From: Tangfeifania diversioriginum | GTDB lineage: Bacteria > Bacteroidota > Bacteroidia > Bacteroidales > Prolixibacteraceae | Direction of reading: 5' to 3' | Length of the DNA stretch: 64,000 bases | Assembly (NCBI RefSeq): GCF_900141875.1 | Contig: NZ_FQZE01000010.1 | Span: 1-64,000 of the forward strand | In this document: positions 16,590 through 25,327 of the stretch, one piece after another | Layout of the letters: each line of letters opens with the position of its first letter | How positions within the stretch are numbered: the stretch's first letter is position 1 | Made by a program: the position numbers and the translations under genes | The notes under the pieces: generated by a model | Database searches by the model: none | What the model saw: the letters and a program-made list of their open reading frames with translations, nothing else | Told to the model about the DNA's origin: nothing

Positions 16590-17261
16590 ATGGATATTGC
16601 AAAGAACCTGGAAAAGTTAAGATCTGATTTGCCGGAAGGAGTGAAACTAATTGCTGTTTCAAAAACAAAACCCAATGATGCCATTTTAGAGGCCTACCAA
16701 ACCGGGCACCGGATGTTTGGCGAAAACAAAGCGCAGGAGCTCATTCGCAAACAGCCTGAATTGCCTGCTGACATTGAGTGGCATTTCATAGGGCATCTGC
16801 AGTCGAACAAAGCAAAATATATCGCACCCTTTGTGAGCATGGTTCACAGCATCGACTCATTCAAAATACTGAAAATAGTAAATAAAGAGGCCCGCAAAAA
16901 CGACCGGGTAATTCCGTGTTTACTGCAGTTTCATATTGCCGAGGAAGAATCGAAATACGGGCTGACCGAAGCCGATGCCCGTGAAATTTTGGAATCGGAA
17001 GCTTACAAAAACATGCAAAATATTTCCGTTGCCGGCGTAATGGGAATGGCCACTTTTACCGATGATTCGGAAAAAGTCAGAAAAGAATTCAAAAAGTTGA
17101 AATCGATTTTCAATGAATTGAAAAAAAACTATTTCGCGGAACAACCTGAATTCAAAGAAATTTCGATGGGAATGTCGGACGACTATCCACTGGCAGTGGA
17201 AGAGGGGGGCACTATCGTTCGCGTAGGCAGTAAAATATTTGGAGCAAGGAATTACGGATAA
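16590..17261 (+). CDS. Pyridoxal-phosphate homeostasis protein (YggS/PLPBP family)
   Basis: 223 aa, single-domain PLP-binding TIM barrel. Lys25 in IAVSKTKP carries PLP; FGENKAQEL, WHFIGHLQSNKAKY, the SIDS motif, and GMSDDYPLAVEEG near the C-terminus are the family signatures. It buffers PLP and affects amino-acid and keto-acid pools rather than catalysing a reaction. Length is typical. Followed 32 nt later by the DHODH-like gene, so the two may be co-transcribed. Confidence 0.95.
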   Translation: MDIAKNLEKLRSDLPEGVKLIAVSKTKPNDAILEAYQTGHRMFGENKAQELIRKQPELPADIEWHFIGHLQSNKAKYIAPFVSMVHSIDSFKILKIVNKEARKNDRVIPCLLQFHIAEEESKYGLTEADAREILESEAYKNMQNISVAGVMGMATFTDDSEKVRKEFKKLKSIFNELKKNYFAEQPEFKEISMGMSDDYPLAVEEGGTIVRVGSKIFGARNYG

Positions 17262-17293
17262 TAAGATTGATAATCTGATTAAATTTTAGAATA

Positions 17294-18286
17294 ATGACAA
17301 AACTGCAAACAAAATACTTGGGGTTAAACCTGAAAAATCCGCTTGTGGCAGCAAGTTCGGGTATCACCAATTCGGTAGAAAAAATAAAAAAACTGGAGGA
17401 GGCCGGAATTGGGGCAGTGATTTTAAAATCGGTGTTCGAAGAGCAAATCAACAACGAAGTAACCAGCATGTTACTGCAGGATTCGCATAACGCCAGCTAT
17501 CCCGAAGCAGAGGACTACATTAAACATTACATGCGCGACAATACTTTAACAAAACACATTCGCCTGATTGAAGAAGCCAAAAAAGCCGTTGACATCCCGA
17601 TAATTGCCAGTGTAAACTGTGTTTCGGCCAGTGAATGGACCACTTTTGCCAAAGATTTTCAGGAGGCAGGTGCCGATGCGCTGGAACTGAATATTTTTTA
17701 TGTTCCGGTTGATCGCCACGAAGAACCGGGAGCAATCGAACGCCTTTATCTCGATGTGCTGCAAAAAGTGAGAAAAGAGGTTTCCATTCCTGTTTCAGTG
17801 AAAATAGGGCTTTACCACAGCAACATTATTGGTATGGTTGACAGGCTGAAAGCCGGTGGCGCCAAAGGTGTGGTCATGTTTAACCGTTTTTACGAACCCG
17901 ATATCGACCTCGATAAATTGGAACTCACTTCTTCTGAAGTTTTCAGTTCGCCGGTGGAAATCCGCCATACGCTGCGCTGGGTAGGGTTGGTTACTTCCCA
18001 GGTTCCCGAAATTGATATTGCAGCCTCAACCGGAATTCACGATGGCAAATCGGTGATTAAACAAATTTTGGCTGGTGCCAAAGTGGCCCAGTTGTGTTCA
18101 ACATTGTATGTTAACGGAAATGAGGTAATTCCTTCCATGATTTCGGAGTTAACAGCTTTCATGAAAAAATGGAATTTTTTACGTCCCGAGGATTTCCGCG
18201 GACGACTCTCTTACAAAAATATTCCTGACCCAATGGTTTACGAGCGGTCGCAGTTTATGAAATACTTCTCCAACAAGGGAAAATAA
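17294..18286 (+). CDS. Dihydroorotate-dehydrogenase-like FMN protein
   Basis: 330 aa, DHODH-type TIM barrel (starts LGLNLKNPLVAASSGIT, then VILKSVFEEQI). FMN-site features such as VKIG near 175 and the C-terminal GAKVAQLCSTLYVNG remain. However, where class 1 enzymes have the active-site loop NLSCPN with its catalytic Cys/Ser, this protein reads LNIFYVPVD, so the catalytic base is missing. It belongs to the known DHOD-like subgroup of unknown substrate; a role in pyrimidine synthesis is doubtful. It ends 4 nt before the lectin/PKD gene. Confidence 0.85.
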   Translation: MTKLQTKYLGLNLKNPLVAASSGITNSVEKIKKLEEAGIGAVILKSVFEEQINNEVTSMLLQDSHNASYPEAEDYIKHYMRDNTLTKHIRLIEEAKKAVDIPIIASVNCVSASEWTTFAKDFQEAGADALELNIFYVPVDRHEEPGAIERLYLDVLQKVRKEVSIPVSVKIGLYHSNIIGMVDRLKAGGAKGVVMFNRFYEPDIDLDKLELTSSEVFSSPVEIRHTLRWVGLVTSQVPEIDIAASTGIHDGKSVIKQILAGAKVAQLCSTLYVNGNEVIPSMISELTAFMKKWNFLRPEDFRGRLSYKNIPDPMVYERSQFMKYFSNKGK

Positions 18287-18290
18287 ATTT

Positions 18291-21038
18291 ATGAGACAAC
18301 GAAAACTGCTTTTTTCTGCAGCAGTTGGAATTTTACTTTTAATTGCCGGTTTTGTCCATGCCCAGCCGGAGCAAACCTCCCGAATCGATAATTCAGGTGC
18401 CGACACAGTTTTTTATTGTAACGGTCTGGTTCCGGTTGCTCCCGGTATTACAATCGAAAATATAGATTTTGAAAATTCTTCGGACGGGATTAAGATATCG
18501 ATTACGAATTATAAGCAAGGCGAAGATCGGCTTTTTTATTCCGAGACGGAATTAACACAAAACTGGGATCCCATTTACGGGAATCTGGAGCTGACAGGCG
18601 CAGGAACAGCCGAAGAATACGAAGCAGCTGTTCAACAGGTTTATTATGAATATTTATCAAATAACCCAACCCCTGAACCCCGCTCCTTTTCAATCAGTCT
18701 GCTCGATGCAGACTATTTGCCGCATACTGAACATTTTTACCTTTATATTGAGGAAAAAGGAATACCCTGGACCGAAGCGAGGGATTCAGCCGCCAACATG
18801 GATTATTACGGATTGCAAGGTTATCTCGCCACCATTACTTCTTCAATAGAAAATGAGTTCATCTGGACGAAAATTGATGGAGTCGTTGGTTGGATCGGTG
18901 CATCCGATGAAGAGCAGGAAGGAACCTGGAAATGGGTAACCGGCCCCGAATTGGATTCGGTGTTTTGGCAGGGGAATTACAATGGCTATCGGGTAAATGG
19001 TGCATATTCCTACTGGAACAATGGCGAACCCAATAATTCAAATGATGAAGATTATGCACATATAAATGATGATGATATTGGTAAAAAATCATGGAACGAT
19101 TTGCCCAATGAAGGAGGATCCGGAAATTACTATCCTCAGGGTTTTGTGGTTGAATTTGGAGGAATGAATGGCGATCCGGATGTGCAACTGTCGGCCTCTG
19201 CCGTGGTAGCCTGGAACCCGAAACCGGTTGTGGAAGTCAATGATTTCAGTAAATTGATGTGTGGCGAAAACACGCAGCAACTACAATTGCAAATTCCCCC
19301 AAATGTTTCCACTGTTTTGCGCCCCATCAGTACCGGGGCAAATGTTGACGATGAATCGTCGCCGGAACCAGTCATTCAATTTCCACCCGGGGAATACGGA
19401 ACTTATGGTTTTAGACTTGAAGTTATTGACGAATACGACTGTTCCCGGTTTGACACTCTTGAAGTGAGCTACCAGCATCAACCAACTGCTGATTTTTATT
19501 TGGATGAAGAAGAGTGTAAAGGCTACAACCTGCAACTTGATTTTGAAGGCGAAGTCTTGAATGATGCGCAATTCTCCTGGTATTCAAACGATACGGTTTT
19601 TCATTCGGGGTTAAATGAATCCATGGAAATACCGCTTGGTTATGGAGAGCCGGGCCGTTCTGTTGGCCTCAAGGTGAATGAAAATGGTTGCGTAGATTCC
19701 ACGAGAATTGAAGTAACTGTTACCCCTGTGATCGATTTCAGCGCAGAAACTCCCGATGGATGTAACCCTTTGGAAAACAGGATTTTGTCTGATTCTTCTG
19801 AACCCATCGAAGAATATTTTTGGGATTTGGGTGACGGTACTACTACAGAAGAGAAAGAGCCAACGCATTCTTTTGAAAATACCGGAACAACCGATAAAAA
19901 GTTCGATGTTTCCTTGAGAGTTGTTTCTGCCGAAGGTTGCGAAAATAAAGGAATCAAAAAGGATTTTATTACCGTTCACCCTATTCCAGCCATCGATTTC
20001 GATTTTGAAGAAGACCTCTGTTACTCTGAAACTGCTGCAGTTAATTATGTCGGATCCGCCGGAGAAAAAGATGACTTTCAGTGGGATTTGTCTGATTTTG
20101 AATCCGGAGAAATTGTTGAAGATCCGGGAAAATCACCGGGGCCTTTGCGTTTCAATTTATTAAACCGACCCACGGCCAGTGTCGGGCTAAAAGTTATTTC
20201 CGAATTTGGCTGCGAAACGGAAGAAATTATAAAAACATACAAACGAAAACCACTTTTTGAGGTTTCCGGAGAGCCCATCGAGGGCTGCCCGCCACTTGAT
20301 GCCGAAATGGAAATCAGCACCACCGACCTGGTTGATGAGGTGAATTACAGCTGGAACCTGGGGAATGGTATTCAGTCTGAAGGCAACTCGTTTTCCCGTT
20401 CTTTTTCGGAGAGCGATAAAAATTACGATGTGAAAATAACAGCTGTTTCTTCGCTGACCGGCTGTGACGACACCCTTCTTCTGCCCGGAAAAATTGTTGT
20501 TCATCCCGTACCGGAGGCTGATTTCAATGCAAATCCTTCCAGCGTGTTAATCAGCAACCCGGTTATTCAGTTTGAAAATCAAACCACCGGGGCAACAGAA
20601 TATAGTTGGAATTTTGGCGATGAATCTGCTGATTCAGATGAGGAAAACCCGGTGCACCGTTTTGATGAAATGGACAGGTATCATGTTGCATTGCGCGCTT
20701 TCAATGATTTTGGCTGTTCTGATTCTGCATTTACTGATGTTTCTGTTACCTTCGATAAAGTTTTTCCGCCAAACGCTTTTTCACCCAATGCAGCCAAAGT
20801 TGAAGACAGGGAATTCCGTATTCATTCAGAAGGAATAGTTAACGAAGGTTATAAATTGTTAATTTTTAACCGTTGGGGGGAGGTTATTTTTGAATCGAAC
20901 AGCCAGGAAAATGGATGGGACGGCACGATGAAAAACGGCGACTTTGCACCGGCCGGCGTTTATTCATGGGTGATTGAGTACTACGATTTTTTGGGAGAAA
21001 AACATGCCCAGCAGGGAACCGTGACTTTAATTTTTTGA
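18291..21038 (+). CDS. Large secreted C-type-lectin/PKD protein with type IX (type B) sorting domain
   Basis: 915 aa; signal peptide ending VHAQ. A C-type lectin-like domain at ~140-290 (ARDSAANMDYYGLQGYLAT, WIGASDEEQEGTWKW, WNNGEPNNSNDEDYAHI), then several PKD/Ig-like modules (EYFWDLGDGTTTEEKEPTHS; YSWNFGDESADSDEENPVH), and a C-terminal gliding-motility-type domain beginning PNAFSPNAA with FNRWGEVIFES and GWDGTMKNG. The last is the type B signal recognised by the type IX secretion system, usually needing a PorP/SprF partner; two such genes lie just downstream on the opposite strand. Likely a surface adhesin or glycan binder. Confidence 0.92.
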   Translation: MRQRKLLFSAAVGILLLIAGFVHAQPEQTSRIDNSGADTVFYCNGLVPVAPGITIENIDFENSSDGIKISITNYKQGEDRLFYSETELTQNWDPIYGNLELTGAGTAEEYEAAVQQVYYEYLSNNPTPEPRSFSISLLDADYLPHTEHFYLYIEEKGIPWTEARDSAANMDYYGLQGYLATITSSIENEFIWTKIDGVVGWIGASDEEQEGTWKWVTGPELDSVFWQGNYNGYRVNGAYSYWNNGEPNNSNDEDYAHINDDDIGKKSWNDLPNEGGSGNYYPQGFVVEFGGMNGDPDVQLSASAVVAWNPKPVVEVNDFSKLMCGENTQQLQLQIPPNVSTVLRPISTGANVDDESSPEPVIQFPPGEYGTYGFRLEVIDEYDCSRFDTLEVSYQHQPTADFYLDEEECKGYNLQLDFEGEVLNDAQFSWYSNDTVFHSGLNESMEIPLGYGEPGRSVGLKVNENGCVDSTRIEVTVTPVIDFSAETPDGCNPLENRILSDSSEPIEEYFWDLGDGTTTEEKEPTHSFENTGTTDKKFDVSLRVVSAEGCENKGIKKDFITVHPIPAIDFDFEEDLCYSETAAVNYVGSAGEKDDFQWDLSDFESGEIVEDPGKSPGPLRFNLLNRPTASVGLKVISEFGCETEEIIKTYKRKPLFEVSGEPIEGCPPLDAEMEISTTDLVDEVNYSWNLGNGIQSEGNSFSRSFSESDKNYDVKITAVSSLTGCDDTLLLPGKIVVHPVPEADFNANPSSVLISNPVIQFENQTTGATEYSWNFGDESADSDEENPVHRFDEMDRYHVALRAFNDFGCSDSAFTDVSVTFDKVFPPNAFSPNAAKVEDREFRIHSEGIVNEGYKLLIFNRWGEVIFESNSQENGWDGTMKNGDFAPAGVYSWVIEYYDFLGEKHAQQGTVTLIF

Positions 21039-21075
21039 AACAGGCCATAACAATTTCATTTCGCTTATCGTAGAA

Positions 21076-21240
21076 ATGATTGCTATGGAAAAAAAGATAA
21101 GATATCGAAACGAGTATGAAGAACATCCGCCCTACAAGGTGTACTTTCACAGAAAAACCAGGTATCATTTTGCTAATGAGCGCTTTGTGGTGCCATGGCA
21201 AATGGAACATAGCCAAAGAGAAGAAGTGGAATCAGAATAG
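21076..21240 (+). CDS. Small basic protein of unknown function
   Basis: 54 codons (51 if started at ATG 21085), ending at TAG 21238-21240. Residues are rich in Tyr, His, Arg and Glu (YEEHPPYKVYFHRKTRYHF, then FVVPWQMEH) without low complexity, which looks coding. It follows the lectin gene by 37 nt on the same strand. No family recognised. Confidence 0.45.
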   Translation: MIAMEKKIRYRNEYEEHPPYKVYFHRKTRYHFANERFVVPWQMEHSQREEVESE

Positions 21241-21324
21241 TTCACTTCTGTTTTTACGGGTGGTTTCGTAAACAGGCAAACCGAAATGGTTTCCTGAATA
21301 AAGTTTTCATGTCAGAAAATCACA

Positions 21325-22326
21325 TTAAATCGCCGGAATAATGAGTTTGTCCCTGATGGGGATTTCACTTTTTTGGCCTAAAAAGAAAGAGACTGAAATT
21401 TCGTGCGAACCGTAACTGTAGTTCGACATTTTTGAAAGTGTAAGGTCGAAACTGTAGCCAAGCTGAAATTTCTCCTTTGCAAAACCAGCCATCAAAATAA
21501 ATGCATCGGGGCGCGGATTAAAATTATTTCGGAACCAGGTGCCAAAAAGAAATGATTTTTCAATCATATAAATTCCCAGGTTAAGTTGTTTAAAGCTGCC
21601 TTGTTGCTGGTATAATATATTTGGCGAGAGGGTAAAAATTCGCGACAGCAACCCGTGGTGCCAGCGGTGCATTCGCGCTCCGGCATTTAATGTCCATTTT
21701 ACCGGCAGTGTTCCTTTTTGGTCGCCTTCAATTATTGATTCGTTGGGACCGTTGAGATGATGTGCACTGGCACCCCAGAAAAACTCGCCGTGCTGCCCCA
21801 CAGCTCCCGCTGCAAAATCGGGGTATAACTTTGATTCATCAGAATACCTGGCCGCAACAAGCTCAGAAATTTCTCCGCTTAGCTGGTCGATTCCCGAAGG
21901 AAAAACCAGGTTTTGAATGTTGAACTGTTTCAGGGTTATTCCTCCCTGTAATCCCAGGGTCATAAAACTTTCATCATCCAGTTTTAAATGGTACGAATAC
22001 GAAAATGAGCCGGAATGGCTGTTTATAACGTTATTCAGTTCCTGGTCGCGGGTGATTTGAAAACCAAATCCCGCATTCTTTTTTTTGATAAGTTGATCGT
22101 ATGAAACAGAATAGGTAGTGTATGTTGCCCCTTTTTGAGGCCACTGGTTTCGGTAGTTTAAAACCATGCGGGGCAGTTCGGTTGTTCCGGCATAAGCAGG
22201 ATTGAGATGAAGCGGATTGGCAAAAAATTGTGAATAGCCGGCATCTTGTGCCCACAGAATGCTGGGAAGGAAAATTAAGGTACCGACAAATAGAATTTGT
22301 TTTAAGAAGACGCTTCGATAATTCAC
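21325..22326 (-). CDS. PorP/SprF-family type IX secretion membrane protein
   Basis: About 333 aa. Signal peptide (FLKQILFVGTLIFLP to ILWAQ), then the family opening DAGYSQFFANPLHLNPAYAGT and an outer-membrane beta-barrel ending VSFFLGQ. PorP/SprF proteins pair with secreted proteins bearing type B sorting domains and help attach them to the cell surface. No ATG precedes the signal peptide: GTG 22326 gives a good signal peptide, TTG 22342-22344 overlaps the stop of the upstream gene. Forms an operon with the second PorP-like gene and faces the lectin/PKD gene. Confidence 0.9.
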   Translation of the reverse strand: MNYRSVFLKQILFVGTLIFLPSILWAQDAGYSQFFANPLHLNPAYAGTTELPRMVLNYRNQWPQKGATYTTYSVSYDQLIKKKNAGFGFQITRDQELNNVINSHSGSFSYSYHLKLDDESFMTLGLQGGITLKQFNIQNLVFPSGIDQLSGEISELVAARYSDESKLYPDFAAGAVGQHGEFFWGASAHHLNGPNESIIEGDQKGTLPVKWTLNAGARMHRWHHGLLSRIFTLSPNILYQQQGSFKQLNLGIYMIEKSFLFGTWFRNNFNPRPDAFILMAGFAKEKFQLGYSFDLTLSKMSNYSYGSHEISVSFFLGQKSEIPIRDKLIIPAI

Positions 22327-22340
22327 ACAGGCAAAGTAAA

Positions 22341-23324
22341 TCAATAAAAAGGTTTTGTGACAGGGGCCCAGGGATTTTTTTTGTTGAAATGAACATAGGG
22401 AATAACTAACCGCAGCGTGGCTTCTCCAAATCCGCCAATAGCGTCGGTTGAAAATGAATAAGCTCCTCCGCCCGTGAGGTTTAGTTCAAAATTTCCAAAC
22501 CTCCAGCCGTAAGTCAATCCCAATCCGTGAAAGTTGCTGGTATAGTTATTTTGCAGGAAAACAGCATAGTTGTGGTTCACGTTTTCAAACCGCAAACCGG
22601 CTCTCGATAAAATTACCTGGTCGGAATAAAGAACCACTATCTCCGGAGATGCTTTAAATGGTTGGGAAACCAGTCCGTTTTGTTTTCCCATTTGGCTTTG
22701 TGTGTAATAAAAAATTAGTTGCGGTCCGGCTTTTTCAGGCAAATCGCCACTCTCGGCAATGTTGATTTTTAACGGAAACGATGCTGAAAGTCCAATCTGC
22801 CGAATGGGCGACACCCACAAAATGCCCAGTTTAGGTTGAAAAATGTTATACCTCAAAAACTCTTCTCCGGGAGGGCTTGGCGGTTCTGTTTTTCTATTTA
22901 AAACCCCGTCAATGTAGGTGGCAAACCAGTGTTTTGTGGATCCCTTGTAACTAATATTTACAGAGGGAATTAACATCCCGTTTTTGGTGCTTTTAAATGG
23001 TTTGGTAAAAGTGAACCCCAAACCGGTTGTGCTGGTATTTATATTTCCTGTCAGCCCCTGGTGAAAACTAATGGCCACGCCGCCATTTAACTTTTCGGAC
23101 CACGAGTCCCAGGTGGTGAAAAACTCGTTGTTAAGGTTTTTTTTGTTTTCGGCTACAAAATAAATTCCCGTCCACAGGTTCGTGTTTTTGTTAAGCCCGG
23201 CAAATGAAGGATTTAGCAGTAATTTATTTGAAAACGAAAGAAGTGCTCCATCGGATTGTGCCAACGAAAATCCCCAGCTGCAAATCAGGAGAAGCAAAAA
23301 TCCTATTTTTTTCCCGCTGTTCAA
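22341..23324 (-). CDS. PorP/SprF-family type IX secretion membrane protein (second copy)
   Basis: 327 aa. Signal peptide ending SLAQ, followed by FSNKLLLNPSFAGLN, the PorP-type N-terminus, then a beta-barrel. The only start that keeps the signal peptide intact is TTG 23324; an in-frame stop lies 18 nt upstream and no ATG occurs. AAAAGG upstream could act as ribosome site. The pair of PorP-like proteins plus the lectin/PKD protein probably forms one secretion and surface-display unit. Confidence 0.87.
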   Translation of the reverse strand: MNSGKKIGFLLLLICSWGFSLAQSDGALLSFSNKLLLNPSFAGLNKNTNLWTGIYFVAENKKNLNNEFFTTWDSWSEKLNGGVAISFHQGLTGNINTSTTGLGFTFTKPFKSTKNGMLIPSVNISYKGSTKHWFATYIDGVLNRKTEPPSPPGEEFLRYNIFQPKLGILWVSPIRQIGLSASFPLKINIAESGDLPEKAGPQLIFYYTQSQMGKQNGLVSQPFKASPEIVVLYSDQVILSRAGLRFENVNHNYAVFLQNNYTSNFHGLGLTYGWRFGNFELNLTGGGAYSFSTDAIGGFGEATLRLVIPYVHFNKKNPWAPVTKPFY

Positions 23325-23347
23325 ATTAACCTTTTCGGATCAATTAA

Positions 23348-23854
23348 TTAACGTATCATTTTGAGAATTTCGTGTAAGAAGTACTTTTTTTGTTCTCCTG
23401 CATTTTTTAGTGCCAGGTAGATTTTGTCGCTGGCTTGTTCAGCCACTTCGCCGGCAGGGTAATTTTCCATGTTGTCAATAACAGTGAAAGCTTCAAAACT
23501 GGTTTCCCAGTCTTCTTCAATTACAAGATCCAAAAATACAAGAAAGTGGTCTTTGTATTCGAGCCCGTTTTGCCAGCATGCAGTTGCCAGTGTTTTTCGT
23601 ATTGGTTTGTACTTTTGCGCTGTTAAAGCCTCTGCAAGTATTGGGGCTGCCTCGCTTACTTTAAGGTTGTTGAGCAGGGTAATGATTTCCTTCTCAATAT
23701 TTTCTGCAGGGTTGGAGTTCAGCAGCTCGAAAAGATGTGGAAGGTAATGTACATTTCCTTCATTCTTCAACGATTTCAATGCTGAAATCACTGTTTCCGG
23801 TTGGGCTGAAAACAAATCAGTCTCTAATTTTTTATTCAGTTTTTTATTTGTCAT
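23348..23854 (-). CDS. HEAT-like helical repeat protein
   Basis: 168 aa, all-helical, with repeated helix pairs such as PETVISALKSLKNEGNVHYLPHL, IEKEIITLLNNLKVSEAAPIL and PIRKTLATACWQ, in the manner of HEAT repeats. No signal peptide, so cytoplasmic. Probably a protein-protein scaffold; partner unknown. It lies 23 nt upstream of the PorP pair on the same strand and may be co-transcribed. Confidence 0.7.
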   Translation of the reverse strand: MTNKKLNKKLETDLFSAQPETVISALKSLKNEGNVHYLPHLFELLNSNPAENIEKEIITLLNNLKVSEAAPILAEALTAQKYKPIRKTLATACWQNGLEYKDHFLVFLDLVIEEDWETSFEAFTVIDNMENYPAGEVAEQASDKIYLALKNAGEQKKYFLHEILKMIR

Positions 23855-23954
23855 GCTGTAATTTTATTAACGCCACAAAATTAGGATTTTTCAGGGGGAG
23901 TAAAAAACTGAAGGCCAAAACAAATATTTGCTTAAATATTTACCTTTGCAGCAA

Positions 23955-25313
23955 ATGAGAAATATTGATGAATTGCGCAATGCCAATATTGGCCGGTTGA
24001 TATTGAAATATTTTATCCCGGCATTTGTAGGTGTGTTTGTTAATGCACTATACAATATTGTTGACCGTATTTTTATCGGGCAGGGAGTTGGGGCCGAAGC
24101 TTTATCGGGCATTTCGGTAATTTTTCCGGTGATGCTGATAATGATGGCATTTGGAATGTTAATTGGGATTGGAGCCAGTGTATATGTTTCCATTAATTTG
24201 GGGCGCGATGACATGAAACGTGCCGAACAAACCCTGGGAACCGGTTTTGCTATGATGGTGCTGGTTTCCATTGTTATTATGGTAGTTACCTATATTTTAA
24301 AAGACCCGATCTTACGATCGTTCGGATCTACCGATGAAACTTTTCAGTATGCCAGCGATTACCTGAATATCATTCTTGCCGGAACACCTTTTATGGTGAT
24401 TGGGTTTTCGCTGAACAATGTCATCCGTTCCGAAGGGAATGCCCGCATTGCCATGGTGTCGATGATCCTGAGTGCCGGCACTAATCTTATACTCGACCCT
24501 ATTTTTATTTTTTGGCTGGGAATGGGAGTAAAAGGCGCTGCTTATGCAACCATCATTTCAATGTTTGTTTTAATGGTTTGGGTGCTTGCCCACTTCCGGG
24601 GTAAACGTTCAGTAGTAAAATTACGAAAAAGTAATGTAAATATAAACAGGGGAATCCTGATGGAAATAACGGCCATTGGGATGGCTCCGTTTTCCATGCA
24701 AATTGCAAACAGTGTGGTTCAGGGGTTGCTCAACAAAAAATTAATTGATTTTGGTGGAGACCTGGCCGTGGGGGCAATGGGAATAGTAAACTCAGTAATT
24801 TCGCTGGTTGTTATGGCAATAGTTGCCGTTAACATGGCTTCGCAGCCCATTATTGGGTTCAATTACGGGGCCAAATCGGTTTCCAGGGTGAAGGCAGCAC
24901 TGCGAATTTCACTCATTGCAGCCACATTGATTGCAATTGGATCCTTTGCTGTAATTGAAGTTTTTCCTGGGGCAATCGTGCGGTTATTTAACAGCGACAG
25001 CCAGGAACTGTACAATATTTCAGTTAACGGACTCCGCCTGGTTATTCTTGCATTGCCACTTGTTGGTTTTCAGATTGTAGCCTCCCATTTTTTTCAGGCC
25101 GTAGGCAAAGCCAGAATTGCCATGTTTGCCACGCTGTTTCGGCAGGTTATAGGGCTCATCCCACTACTTTTTATTCTGCCCGGGTTCTGGGGTATAAACG
25201 GGATTTGGATTGCTTATCCAATCGCTGATACACTGGCAGCACTTGTGGTTTTGTTCTTACTGGTACGCGAATGGCGCAGGTTACCCCAAATGGCACAGGA
25301 AACAATAGTGTAA
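23955..25313 (+). CDS. MATE-family multidrug/organic cation exporter
   Basis: 452 aa with 12 hydrophobic helices in two related halves. The start motif (LILKYFIPAFVGVFVNALYN) and VDRIFIGQGVGAEALSGISV are typical of MATE TM1-TM2; IGFNYGAKS in TM7-8 and FFQAVGKAR in the second half are also family words. Start at ATG 23955; an in-frame TTG at 23928 would add 9 residues. TACCTTTG just before the start resembles a -7 element but lies too close for a normal leader. Substrate unknown. Confidence 0.92.
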   Translation: MRNIDELRNANIGRLILKYFIPAFVGVFVNALYNIVDRIFIGQGVGAEALSGISVIFPVMLIMMAFGMLIGIGASVYVSINLGRDDMKRAEQTLGTGFAMMVLVSIVIMVVTYILKDPILRSFGSTDETFQYASDYLNIILAGTPFMVIGFSLNNVIRSEGNARIAMVSMILSAGTNLILDPIFIFWLGMGVKGAAYATIISMFVLMVWVLAHFRGKRSVVKLRKSNVNINRGILMEITAIGMAPFSMQIANSVVQGLLNKKLIDFGGDLAVGAMGIVNSVISLVVMAIVAVNMASQPIIGFNYGAKSVSRVKAALRISLIAATLIAIGSFAVIEVFPGAIVRLFNSDSQELYNISVNGLRLVILALPLVGFQIVASHFFQAVGKARIAMFATLFRQVIGLIPLLFILPGFWGINGIWIAYPIADTLAALVVLFLLVREWRRLPQMAQETIV

Positions 25314-25327
25314 CATTTTGCTTTTTG

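Noticed and set aside
23941-23948. TACCTTTG before the MATE gene as promoter
   Set aside because: It ends 6 nt before the start codon and has no -33 partner; only a leaderless transcript would fit.
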